Assembly: GCF_014839805.1 (NCBI RefSeq)
Contig: NC_051124.1
Coordinates: 10,416,001-10,480,000 of the forward strand
Reading direction: 5' to 3'
DNA from: Manduca sexta
Taxonomy: Eukaryota; Arthropoda; Insecta; Lepidoptera; Sphingidae
Length of the DNA: 64,000 nucleotides
Below the pieces are notes generated by a model. That model was not told where the DNA came from, made no database searches, and was given only the letters and a program-made list of their open reading frames with translations. The first letter of the stretch is position 1; the number at the start of each line of letters is the position of its first letter. Below, piece after piece: positions 1 through 9,915 of this stretch. The translations under genes were made by a program, and so were the position numbers.

Positions 1-111
1 TATTATATTCGTAGCACTTTTATTGTTGTAAACTCCTGTAGAGGAGCCGCGCTAGAAGAATACTTTAAAATTGATATTCTGTTAAAGTGAAAAATATAAG
101 TTGCACAGTGA
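1..111. other. Unassigned A+T-rich flank
   Basis: No coding potential or repeat was recognised before the first TIR element. Confidence 0.4.
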
Positions 112-383
112 CCCCCTTATTCATAGACGTTTTTTATCGAAGGAATGAGCATTGCTGTGATAACAAGTCTGTTTTTCAGTGCTGACGGCATGGCAGCCTA
201 CGCAGCGCGTAGACATAGGGCCGTTGTGATTGGCTAATATTGAGATACAACTTGAATCTAGTTGACTGTCAGATAGAAAAAGTTGAACAAACAGTAAGCA
301 GTCAGATAAACAAAGCTGAGAAACTGACTTTTTATCACAGCAATGCTCCGTCCTTAGATAAAAACCCACTAAGAATAAAGGGG
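112..383. mobile_element. Non-autonomous TIR element (MITE), family A, copy 1
   Basis: The left end reads CCCCCTTATTCATAGACG and the right end closes with the inverted form (AATAAAGGGG). An inner inverted segment, GAGCATTGCTGTGATAACA, is mirrored by TTATCACAGCAATGCTC near the right end. The unit is 272 bp with no coding capacity. Copies occur at 52943-53138 and, degraded, at 59848-60043, sharing the central GTGATTGG...TATTGAGATACAACTT block. The flanking trinucleotides here (TGA/TAA) do not match. The 52943 copy has matching TAA on both sides, which would suit a PIF/Harbinger-type origin. That class assignment is inference. Confidence 0.7.
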
Positions 384-423
384 TAAGTGTACAAATGTAA
401 TTTTTAAAAAAGTTAATGTCAAC

Positions 424-652
424 TGTAAAACGCTCAGAAGGAATTTGCAGGAATAAACACAATTGATTGAAATCACTTTTATTCTAGCACACTTCGCTAT
501 TTGCTTCCTTGCCGACAGTTCGTGTTCGAATGCCCGACCGTATTAGAAACTACCGTCAACGACAACTATTGAACAACTAGTGTTGCGACAGAAGAGTCAT
601 ATCAACGATAAACTATTGATTAGTGATATGACATTAATAAATGAACGTAACA
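424..652 (-). repeat. 3' LTR of the Gypsy element
   Basis: This 229-bp repeat is the downstream LTR in the element's own (minus) orientation. It carries a minus-strand AATAAA polyadenylation signal (TTTATT at 478-483 on the + strand). It also carries a 9-bp inverted repeat, GTCATATCA at 596-604 and TGATATGAC at 624-632. LTRs this short are at the low end for the group. No clean polypurine tract abuts it. The nearest purine-rich patch (GAAACGAGGGGA on the minus strand) lies about 25-40 bases inside the element, which is unusual. Confidence 0.95.
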
Positions 653-1314
653 GTCGGCCATCCGTCACAATAACGAGTCCCCTCGTTTCTAATTACTACA
701 AAAACAAAAAATATTCAATTTCAAAATTAAATTACACAAATGACTTATACTTACTAAATAATTCCTTACAGTTATCATTGATTCATACACGTCATTCTTA
801 GGTTATTATAACTATGCAAGAGGAGCTACTTCTATTCTTTCACTGCCATCTTGCTTTAATGTCATCAATGCTGATGCTATAACGTCACTATAGCCCATCA
901 AGAGGATAGCTACTTCTATTCTTTCACCATCAACTTGATAAGGCTTCTCCAACATAACACTCATGCTCGGCTCACATTCGCACGAGCTCTGTGTTACACA
1001 GACAGTATCGCTTTATATTATAATAATAATTACAATATTAAATATAACTTATGTATAAAATCACCTACTCTTTACGTATTACCAATTTGATACAATTTGT
1101 CACACATAACACTCATGCTGAGCTCAAATCTAATTCAGCTCTATGCTATGTAGATTATTTCGCTTTTCATTCATATATTGTTAAGTACGTTAATATAAGT
1201 CTACAGATAATGTGTTTAAATTCACGTACATCTCGTAGGTACATACTTTCACTGTCAATGATTCTCTTTTCAATATCATTACATAATGTATAAGAATATC
1301 AGTAAATAATATAT
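653..1314 (-). other. 3' untranslated region of the Gypsy element, with internal direct repeats
   Basis: About 660 bp lie between the end of integrase and the 3' LTR with no recognisable env. Two short sequences are each present twice. GAGCTACTTCTATTCTTTCAC-like copies start near 818 and 899, and ATAACACTCATGCT copies start near 955 and 1105. A plus-strand frame over 580-801 covers the LTR and UTR and has no family resemblance, so I do not regard it as a gene. Confidence 0.7.
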
Positions 1315-1842
1315 TTAATCAGAGTCACTTTCATCACTTGAGGAACAAGAAGGTGCACGAAAGTTCATCCATGGATAAATATTTTCGGCAGACACAATAT
1401 TTTCATATGGTCTACCCTTTCGTGTAAGTGGCGTATCCACTATGAGGTATCGATCGTTAGGAAGCACACTTTTTATACGATAAGGGCCCTGGCACTTAGA
1501 TTCTAATTTTTTTGATTTTCCTGATCCTCCTACTATATTTCTAATCACCCTAACTAAATCGCCTACCTTATATTCTGTAACTGTTTTACGACGTTTATCA
1601 AATCGGTCTTTAGCTTTTTTACGTGCATCCGCTCGCATACTCTCAATATGCTCTTCCTTTGAAAGTTCGTCAATCTCTTCTGAAATATTATTTAAAACCC
1701 CATTAAATGGATTCGCTACCTTGCGCCCAAACAATAATTCAGTAGGCGTTCTCTTAGTAGTATCGTGTATGGCGGTATTTATACCTAATTGTACATCAGG
1801 TAAAAACGCATCCCAGGTATCATCAGATTTACCATGGGTCAT
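1315..1842 (-). pseudogene. pol: Gypsy pol: integrase C-terminal part (separated by a -1 base shift)
   Basis: This 175-residue frame continues integrase after the catalytic Glu. It holds the end of the core and a C-terminal basic domain with KVGDLVRV, QGPYRIKSV and an NIYPW-type close, which resembles the SH3-like chromatin and DNA-binding tail of Gypsy integrases. Its first Met is not a natural start. The upstream integrase frame ends at 1839, and the two overlap by four bases in different frames. One base appears to be missing near 1845-1850 (ACTACTAATG on the + strand). The protein would normally be the C-terminus of the pol polyprotein. Confidence 0.9.
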
Positions 1843-3202
1843 ACTACTAATGAGGCCAGAATTGTGCGGTTACACCGCTCAACCTGGCCATTAGCGCGTG
1901 GAGTTGCAACTGCATTAAGAATGTGTTTAGCTCCAACTGATTGTATAAACGTCTTAAATCTTTTACTGGTGAAAGTAGTCCCTCGGTCGGTAATGAGGCG
2001 TCTTGGAGGACCAAATAAACTAAAATACGTCTTAAAAATTTTAACGCTTGCTTTAGATTTTGTGCTACGCACTGGGGAGAGATACACATACTTTGTAAAA
2101 GCATCTATGATGACAAGTATATACGTATTACCACGTTTGCTCTTTGGAAACGGACCAAGGTGATCAGCATGCAGAGTATGCATTGGGACATCTACCTTAG
2201 GGATTGGATGTAATGCACCTTCTTTAGCTCCCGATGGAACCTTGTGATGGGCACATTCTAAGCATGCCATTACATACTTCCTAATGAATTTCCGCATTTT
2301 CGGAAACCAAAATAAAGATTTAATCCGCTGTAACGTCTTTTCAAAGCCAAAGTGACCAACATCGTCGTGGTTGGCTTTCAGGACCTGCCAGCGAACACCC
2401 CTTGGCACTACCCATCTTATTTCCTCATTCTCCATCACACGATATACTCTTCCATTTTTGACTTGGTATTCTTTGTGTATGGCAGCAATTTTAGACGTTT
2501 CAGGATCTTGTATAATATTCTTAATTCGCCTTACTTCATCATCTGCCGACTGAACGGTTGTAATCCAGTCCTCAATTTTTACAGACAGTATATCTAAAAT
2601 GCTAGTTGGCTGCTGTTCTTCCAATATAGCTCCTCTGCTCAATGCGTCTACATGTGCCATTTTCTCGCCTGGGCGATACTCAATATCGCAGTCAAATTCT
2701 AAGAACTGAATCCACCATCGGGAAATCCGGGGAATCAGGTCTCGTTTAGTAAAGGTGGATCGGAGTGCATTGCAATCAGATACTATGGTAAATCTTATGC
2801 CTAACAGATAAGTTCGAAACTTATTCAGTGCGCAAACTACAGCGAGCGTCTCAAGCTCGAAGGAATGAAGCTTCTGTTCATCAGGACTAGTTTGACGACT
2901 ATAGTAAGATATAGGCCTCCACGGATTTGATCCAGTTCTTTGCAATAAAATCCCGCCTAATCCAAATTTACTTGCATCAGTGTGCACTTGTGTTTCTGCG
3001 TTAGGGTTGTATAACGCCAGTACTGGTCGTTCTACGAGTACCCCTTTAAGTGTATCAAAAGAATTTTGTTGAGATTTTGACCATTGCCAAGAAACATCTT
3101 TCTTAAGAAGTTCTGTTAGGGGTTTGGCTAACAGAGCGAAACCACTTACGAATCTTCGGAAAAACCCAGCTAAACCGAGAAATCTCCTAACATCGTTTTG
3201 AC
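1839..3202 (-). pseudogene. pol: Gypsy pol: RT thumb/connection, RNase H and integrase core
   Basis: The frame is open from the indel near 3203 and ends at 1839; its first Met is at 2987. Numbering from that Met, RNase H residues are D4, E44/E46, D71 and D114 (HVDALSR). The integrase zinc domain is H207, H212, C242 and C245. The integrase core has D275 (HADHLG), D334 (TDRG) and E370 (NGQVE), which gives the expected D,D-35-E spacing. The catalytic residues of both enzymes are therefore all present. The reading frame is offset from the RT part upstream and the integrase tail downstream, so no full polyprotein can be made from this copy as written. Confidence 0.93.
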
Positions 3203-4299
3203 TTTTGCGGAGTAGGGAACATAGACACGGCTTGAATTTTCTGGTTTCCAGGACGTATACCGGTTTTGTCTACTTCAAAACCAAGAAAAACTATATTTTC
3301 TAGAAAGAAATTACATTTTTCCATCCTCAGAGTCAAACCAGCCCCTTGCAATAATTTCAAGACTTCTTCAAGACGCACTAACCCTTCATCGAAGGTCTTT
3401 GCAGGGATTAAAATATCGTCCATATAAATAATTACATATGGAACTTTGGTTTTGTTGAGGATTTTGTGGATCACCCGTTGAAATACTGAAGGCGCGTTTG
3501 CCAGCCCAAAGGGCATACGATTGTACTCGTATTGTCCATCAGGCGTGACAAACGCAGTCTTCTCCTTGGATGTTTCCGCTATAGGTATTTGATGATACCC
3601 AGAAGCCAAGTCCAATGTGGTAAACAACGAGTGCCCTGCGAGCTGGTCAAGTAATTCTTCTATGCGTGGAAGCGGGTAATGATCACGTTTAGTGCGTCTA
3701 TTTAAAGCACGATAGTCCACGCATAGACGTTTTTCGCCAGATTTCTTTTGCACAAGCACTATAGGGCTTGCGTAAGGCGAGCTAGATTCGCGCACTATAC
3801 CATATTGAACCATTTGATCAACCATCTGCTGAACATGTTGACGTTCAGGATGAGACAACCTGTAGGGTCTATAAACAACTGGGGTAGAATCTAAGAGATG
3901 AATTTCCATTTCGATAATGGACGTAAAACCTAAATCATGTAAACCAGTGCTAAAACATGACTTGTATTTTGCTAACAAATCCCGACACCGCTGTGTCTCC
4001 GTAGGCGTAAGTTGTTTCCCGTAATTAAAATCTATAGCCTGAGAGGTCTCTCCGGTTACTTGACTAATATTCAGAATGTCTTTAGAGCTATTTTGTGACA
4101 TGACTCTTGCTCTGGAAATAAGTGACCCCTGTTTGAAATTAAGCATTTGGGACCCGATATTCTGAACTAATACCCGACTTACACCATTGTGCATGTGATA
4201 CTCGCCTGGCAATAAATAATACTCCCTCCCTAATTTTCCCCTAACTGATCCGTTAACATAGAAGCTGCCCGTATAGTTTCCATCAGAGGTAACTATCAT
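3187..4299 (-). pseudogene. pol: Gypsy pol: reverse transcriptase
   Basis: This 370-residue frame carries RT palm and fingers motifs in order: RLCVDYRALN (191-200), LDLASGYHQI (229-238), RMPFGLANAP (261-270) and the catalytic YMDD (292-295). YMDD is less usual in Gypsy elements than YVDD or YIDD. The frame ends prematurely at 3187 because of one extra base in an A-run (TTTT at 3203-3206 on the + strand). It is in the same frame as the upstream gag-protease ORF and is separated from it by one TAA (4309-4311), with an ATG four codons later. It may be reached by stop readthrough or reinitiation, or the TAA may be a mutation. Confidence 0.95.
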
Positions 4300-4308
4300 T
4301 GCTTTCAG

Positions 4309-6081
4309 TTAGCCTATCTCAATTTCAATATCATCGGTGGTGACGAGAGCTAATTTAACTACTGTAGTTGATTCGACTTTATCGAAAAGTAATTCGGATG
4401 CAGTTTTAATAATTCTTAACCCGGGTCGTTCCGTAAAACTATGTCCAAGTAGAACCGGTGTATTAATTAACGAATTGTCAACAATAAATACTTCTACTTG
4501 CTCTTCTTTCACGTTTTGTACTTCAATGGATACAAGGGCCTTACCGATAGGAACGTAGGGAACATTACCTAATCCTCTTAACGTTGGCCCCTGTACTAAT
4601 TCCCATACAAGCTGTAACCTGTGAGCGTCGCCTTCACGGATCAGCGTAGCCTGACTTCCTAAATCTATCTGACATGGAATATGAATACCATTTACTTTAA
4701 TCCCAATTTTGTATTTATCATCTTCATCATCGTTAATAAAAACTTCTAATACATTTTTGGACTTATTTGGAGCGCTATTACTTTGGATATCTCCACTAGT
4801 GCTACTAGAACCAATCCTTTTTGGACAATTATTTGCGTTGTGTCCCAAAAAGTTACACTCAGTACATTTATTAATAGGTTTACGACACTGCCAGCTCATA
4901 TGACCCGAAGCATTGCAATTAAAGCAAGTTACATTTCCCTTAGATCGATGCCTCATCATGCCATTGACTTTCTGAGATACACTAGTCGACTGTGGGTTAT
5001 GGTTTAAAGACCGGGTATCCTTACAAGGGATATCTTTCTTATACTCATGAATGTCGCGCGATTGATGGTTCTTAACGGTTTTAAAAAACTCTAACGTCTC
5101 CTCCGGTTTATCGAATTTCCCAGCTTGCGCACTTACCCGAATACCTTTATCCTCTATCCCAAATATAATGCAGTCGACCGCTTGTTTCCCAAATATTTTA
5201 CAACGATTAAGTAAATTAATTTTCGAAAAGTAATATAATTCAAGTGACTCACCAGGGCGTGTCCTTCTATTAAGCATTTCTGTTAATAGTTCTGCATAAT
5301 TTTCTGTTGAGGGAAAGGATTCCCGTAGTAACCTCTTCCATTCTAACCAAGAATGCTTAATAGAAGGTAAGCCCTGATACCAGGTTTTAGCATGTCCGGT
5401 CAATTTGGGCAAAGCATAGTGCACCGTTTGTTTATCGTTCCAACTATAAATTTCCGCACACTCGTCTACTTTGTTTAACCAAATGTCAATAGTTTGCTCT
5501 TTTAAAAGCGGGTCGAACTCTGGAATGACATTATTTAAGGAAGACGATAAAGATGGTACACGATCAATGCCCTTAAAAAATGTAAGCAACTCTTCAAAAA
5601 AATCAGCACGATCAGAATACCTGGATTTCTTGCGTTCAGGGCTTTTGGAGTCGCTCCTAGGAGTGGTTACTTCCCGCGCTTGGTCCGTTGGTCGTCTAAG
5701 GCTGGTCATCGCTTCCTTGTTCCTACGTTTTTCAGTGCGTTTCGAGAGCTCATCTTCTAACAGACGTAACCTCTGGTACAGGTCTTCATCATTGCTTGAC
5801 CCTTTGCGATTCAAGTTTTGGCTATGACGATCACCACTCTGCCTAGTGCGGCTGCGGCTTCGTCGTCTGCTTTCCCCTCGATCGTCGGGTACACTTCGAC
5901 TTCTACTTCGCCGATAATAAGTATTACCTCGCCGACGGTCACCATGACTTCGACTACGACGATTGTCCCCACGGTGTTCCACGCTCCGCCCATCTGACTG
6001 TGCAGAGCGTCTAAAAGGGGTATGACGTCTCCGTTGCTCAGCCTCCTCAAACTCACCTTCATTCATCTGGAACTCGTACAC
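4309..6081 (-). CDS. gag: Gypsy Gag-protease polyprotein with Arg/Ser-rich N-terminus
   Basis: This intact 590-residue frame encodes the structural protein that packages element RNA, plus an aspartic protease. Residues 17-92 are strongly Arg/Ser-rich (RSRSRS-type dipeptides), like an SR-protein domain. Residues about 160-345 match a retrotransposon Gag core (for example W238, Y239 and the ESF at 264-266 region). Two CX2CX4HX4C zinc knuckles follow at C386-C399 and C406-C419. The protease active site is D473-L-G-S, where most retropepsins have D-[ST]-G, and LLGHSF near 545 fits the second protease motif. The first ATG after the leader was taken as the start. The frame ends at TAA, directly in frame with RT. 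There are no internal disruptions. Confidence 0.93.
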   Translation of the reverse strand: MYEFQMNEGEFEEAEQRRRHTPFRRSAQSDGRSVEHRGDNRRSRSHGDRRRGNTYYRRSRSRSVPDDRGESRRRSRSRTRQSGDRHSQNLNRKGSSNDEDLYQRLRLLEDELSKRTEKRRNKEAMTSLRRPTDQAREVTTPRSDSKSPERKKSRYSDRADFFEELLTFFKGIDRVPSLSSSLNNVIPEFDPLLKEQTIDIWLNKVDECAEIYSWNDKQTVHYALPKLTGHAKTWYQGLPSIKHSWLEWKRLLRESFPSTENYAELLTEMLNRRTRPGESLELYYFSKINLLNRCKIFGKQAVDCIIFGIEDKGIRVSAQAGKFDKPEETLEFFKTVKNHQSRDIHEYKKDIPCKDTRSLNHNPQSTSVSQKVNGMMRHRSKGNVTCFNCNASGHMSWQCRKPINKCTECNFLGHNANNCPKRIGSSSTSGDIQSNSAPNKSKNVLEVFINDDEDDKYKIGIKVNGIHIPCQIDLGSQATLIREGDAHRLQLVWELVQGPTLRGLGNVPYVPIGKALVSIEVQNVKEEQVEVFIVDNSLINTPVLLGHSFTERPGLRIIKTASELLFDKVESTTVVKLALVTTDDIEIEIG

Positions 6082-6545
6082 ACGATTTTGATTAGCTTAT
6101 AAATTCACATTAGTTCGCTTTTTATTATACTGCCACTTCCAATTAAAGCTTTCGAGTTATAGTTCAATATCTAGTTTGTCATATCGACATTTAATCGATA
6201 CCTATCAATGATCTCGTTTTGAACGTCATGAATTTATACAATTCCCAAGTTTCGGTTAACAAACTTCGTGGTCTTTACTTGGTTAAGGACAACATATTTA
6301 CGGACACGCCGTCTACCTACACAAGTAAATTATTTTTGTATAATATGCATAAAAGGTACTATTTAAATCTAATTCATATTTATAACCTAAGCCGATACTA
6401 TATTTTGTCAGTTATATCATATCACAGAAAAAAAATTAATATCCAGTAAATAATATAAAACCAAAGCATCTTTACCTTCAAACGGTGGGTTGATTCGTGG
6501 GCGTTGCAAAAACGATGTATTTTTGCTGTAATCCCACTTCTGAGC
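6082..6545 (-). other. Gypsy 5' leader
   Basis: This 464-nt segment lies between the 5' LTR and the gag ATG. Reading on the minus strand from the LTR edge, it begins GCTCAGAAG followed by TGGGATTACAGC. A primer-binding site would be expected to start with TGG, so this second motif, nine bases inside the LTR edge, is the best candidate. I cannot match it to a named tRNA. A short plus-strand frame at 6219-6449 is A+T-rich and unrecognised. Confidence 0.6.
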
Positions 6546-6562
6546 TGTAAAACGCTCAGAAG
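6537..6562 (-). promoter_or_regulatory. 9-bp hairpin across the 5' LTR/leader junction
   Basis: CTTCTGAGC at 6537-6545 (leader) and GCTCAGAAG at 6554-6562 (LTR) are perfect reverse complements around an 8-base loop that is the LTR terminus. In element RNA this would form a stem immediately before the candidate TGG primer-binding site. U5-leader stems are known in retroelements; the role here is inferred. Confidence 0.6.
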
Positions 6563-6774
6563 GAATTTGCAGGAATAAACACAATTGATTGAAATCACTT
6601 TTATTCTAGCACACTTCGCTATTTGCTTCCTTGCCGACAGTTCGTGTTCGAATGCCCGACCGTATTAGAAACTACCGTCAACGACAACTATTGAACAACT
6701 AGTGCTGCGACAGAAGAGTCATATCAACGATAAACTATTGATTAGTGATATGACATTAATAAATGAACGTAACA
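6546..6774 (-). repeat. 5' LTR of the Gypsy element
   Basis: This is the upstream LTR in element orientation, 229 bp and identical to the 424-652 copy except for one visible substitution. In minus orientation it begins TGTTACG and ends TTTTACA. It should hold the promoter for element RNA. I see no canonical TATA box I would defend. The AATAAA signal present in the other LTR is conserved here. Confidence 0.95.
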
Positions 6775-6778
6775 CAAC

Positions 6779-9700
6779 ATAGTGTTTTTATTTGTTATGC
6801 ATCTTATATCAAATGAATATAGGCGAATTTAATGCCGTAGGCATTCTACCAGTCAACCTTAGAATGGTGCTAAGATAACCATGGTAGTTGCATGAAGGTA
6901 AGTTTTGCTTTACACTACATTATATTCCCAAAACAATTTGCGATAAAAAGGATTCAAATTATAACAAAAAATAGTTTCAACTTTCAAAATGCGAAAGACT
7001 TCGTTGATTATTCCAAGTAATCTCTACAAGGAAGTATCAACTGTCGTTACTCAGCTGTTTTAGGCCCAGCGCGGTGTAATTTCGAGATACGAGAAACTTC
7101 CTACCTTCCCAAGAATGAGACAACTCTTAACAAGATGCGAGTTTGACTTATATCAGCTTCGTTAGCGGACTGACGAGGACAATGTGAAGTTTGTAGATTT
7201 ACTGCTTTTACTTGAGATTGTGTTTACATTCGTATAAATGATGAATTGAGATCTGTACGATTGAAATTAATTGCTGTTTAAAGGAAACTATTTTTTTTTG
7301 TTTCAGCTCTTTACGGAGTTTTATAAAGTTCTTATTAATAAAGGAAGTCAGTATTCTGCATTGTTATGTGTGTTTAAATAGCTAAATCGAAAACCATCGT
7401 TAATGTTTTCATGTTGGGAAATCGGACCGAATATTTGAATCGAACAAATAAACGAGTTTTCCAATAGGCGTATGTAGCTAATATAGCAGTGATAAGGTCG
7501 CGGTTTGCCATTCACCACCCAATGGAAATGGACTCGATGATTCTTTATGTACCACATACTTCAAATTTGGCCTATGAAAATTATAATTTAGTACACAGTT
7601 TCTGAACCATATTTTGCTCACCGCCCATTACCTATGGGAATCCTTTTTCTAATCCCCTTTTTTTCTTCTCCTTTCTTTCTTCGTATACCTGATACAAATA
7701 ATTAATACCTACAACAATAAAAATTAAACGAGATTAATTTTTACATTAGTACGCGATTAGCGTGATTTTTTTTTTCCTTTTTTAGATAATATTATTATGG
7801 GTCTATTGTATACCTCCCTCCTCCCCCCGAGAGTTCATCCCTCGTCGTCCATCCGAGAACCTATGATTTAGCACTTATAACAAGCTTCAAATGGATAATA
7901 TCACGCCATGTACGCGTACTAAGCTGTCAGTAGACGATAGTGCAAATGTCCAAAACGTGCACAAACTAACCGAGAAAGTGTCGTTCGACAAAATATACTT
8001 CTAAAACTTCCCAATATAAACTTAATGACGTACAAAGTTGGCAAGAAAGTAAACGGCGAAGAACTCGCAAGAATTACAAAACGGGAACCTCTTTGTTTTT
8101 GTCATTGGAAATCGTGAGACACGTAACACGAAATGTTTGCGACGATATTGAATCTGTTTGATGGGTTTAATCAGTGGGTGTGGAATTTAATTAGAATTGG
8201 AACGTGTGCGGGCTTTATTTGTATCATATTGCGTTTGTTAGATCGATGCGTTCGGATGAATGTTTGTCGATTACTATCGCTTCCATAACGAATATGCAAA
8301 CGCTTCACTATTTACAAAGGTTTTTCGTCCTGTTACTATTGTTGGGAAAACGTACTTTTTTATAGGTTTCTTTTATCATCGGATAATATACTAACTAGGA
8401 TTTAGTGTACATGGAATTGACATCGAAATTCGTCACTTCATTTACCATCAGGTGCTGTGGGGTCATTTTGTCGTCACTATAAAAGTTGGAATAGTGACAG
8501 CAAAGTTCCTTAGAAGGTGATGTATGCATGAATACGTAACCGAATTTGCATACAGCCGTCCGGCACTGAACAAACAGCCACTTTGTCGTCACATTGTACT
8601 TGAAAAAAGTTCGAATAACTTAATATAGAAGTTGATAGGTTTACTTACTGGGAATTGTAAGAACATGCATATTGAAATAAAATTTGTATACGGATTCCCT
8701 TATGGTTTTATATTTTAATTTTCCTCCGAATTTTCGAAAACTTTACAGGCTTTACGGCCACGGGGGGTTGAAGTGTTTGTCGTCCGAAAAATCAGTCCAA
8801 CGTTCTGAAGACAACAGCGTATGGTCATTCGCCGGACTGCAGTGTAGGTGTCCGAAAAGTCAACTTTACAATATCTACATTCCTTCATTTTACAATCATA
8901 CAAAATTTCTATAATCATAAAATGTACTACTATTATTTAGATGCCTAACATTCGCGTAAACATAAGAAATCATTAAACCCATTCTTATAATTTTGCTCCA
9001 ACATAAATAAACGTGACAAATATTTTTCGAAGATAAAAAAGAATCCTCAGAGGTTGAAATTTTAAAGTTTTAAAGCCGTGTGTACTTATTCAACACATAA
9101 AAGTATTCTCTGCAGACTTGTATTTAAGAGCTAGTTTCCAATAAACAAATGTAATTTCAATAGAACTTCTGTACGTATCTAGATAGAGGTCATAAATATT
9201 CACGAAACGGGCACATATGGGCACATTTCTGGTGAAATTTGGGAACTAACCAAAAACATTACCGTACCGTGCCGTCCCAAACGACTGTTCGGTAAGTGTT
9301 CCGTTCAATTTAATTAAATTATTCAAATTATATACCTTTATCATTATTTTACAAGTTTTAATTAAATTAGTAAAAAACTAGTTTTTATTCTTTATATTTA
9401 CTATATTTACTATACAACTGTTTCAAAAATAAAATATATACTTCATATAAATTGTAACACTGAAGATTAGTAAAAGTGTTAATAAAGAGAAAAGAGACGC
9501 TATACACGCACGTGACGTCATCGGGATTTACGATGCGTGCGAATGAAAGCGATGGAGCGACTTCGCGCCCACTTTTGCACATCGCAATATTTGAAATAAA
9601 AATTCTTTATCAATTTTAACGCAGTTTTTTTTCTTTTTGGTACCATTTTCTTGTTATATATAGGTTTATGTATAAAATTAAAAGAAAGGCACATACCCTA

Positions 9701-9915
9701 TTACATTTTTTCATATGTGTACCATTGTTTTATTATTATAGATATTACTTATGTTCAGTAGGGGTTCCGAAAGACAGAGATCCGGTCACCTAAACAGTTC
9801 GCTTCAAAAGAAAATGAAGACTAATTAATCAGCCTGCTTCGGGAGATGTGAGCAAGTTAACTCCTAAAAAATAAACTTTTTTCGTAAACAATTGCAATAA
9901 TGGAGAACCAATCTA
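6779..9915. other. Non-coding region with old repeat fragments
   Basis: No gene was recognised. Three fragments stand out. A piece near 8438-8485 resembles the 3' end of dispersed family R3 (TTTACCATCAGGTGC). A piece at 8716-8830 resembles the GAAGACTTTGCAGCC fold-back family. The family-G repeat lies at about 9370-9640 and is listed separately. The remainder shows only A+T-rich sequence and a T-run near 7770. Confidence 0.4.
9370..9640 (-). repeat. Dispersed repeat family G, copy 1 (contains a CRE-like TGACGTCA)
   Basis: In reverse complement this segment aligns well by eye with 17670-17880. Both share TATTTCAAATATT, a CCCGATGACGTCAC core and a TCTCTTTTCTC stretch. The palindrome TGACGTCA is at 9513-9520. 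There is no coding capacity, and the class of element is unknown. Confidence 0.55.

Larger units (their letters stand above)
420..6778 (-). mobile_element. Complete Ty3/Gypsy LTR retrotransposon with CAAC target-site duplication
   Basis: The element spans 424-6774 (6351 bp) and is read on the minus strand. It is bounded by two 229-bp LTRs that begin TGT and end ACA. The host tetranucleotide CAAC occurs at both 420-423 and 6775-6778, as expected for an integrase-made duplication. The internal order is leader, gag with protease, RT, RNase H and integrase, which is the Ty3/Gypsy (Metaviridae) order. No env-like frame lies between integrase and the 3' LTR. The two LTRs differ at one position that I can see (T versus C near 583 and 6705), so the insertion is young. 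As written, pol is interrupted by two one-base indels and preceded by an in-frame TAA, so this copy is probably not autonomous. Confidence 0.95.

Noticed and set aside
121..462. 113-codon minus-strand frame
   Set aside because: It lies within MITE family A and the LTR edge, with inverted repeats dictating its content and no protein motif.
1834..2163. Plus-strand 109-codon frame
   Set aside because: It is antisense to the Gypsy integrase, with no independent support.
5471..5827. Plus-strand 118-codon frame
   Set aside because: It is antisense to the Arg/Ser-rich part of Gag; its Ser/Arg content is a mirror effect.
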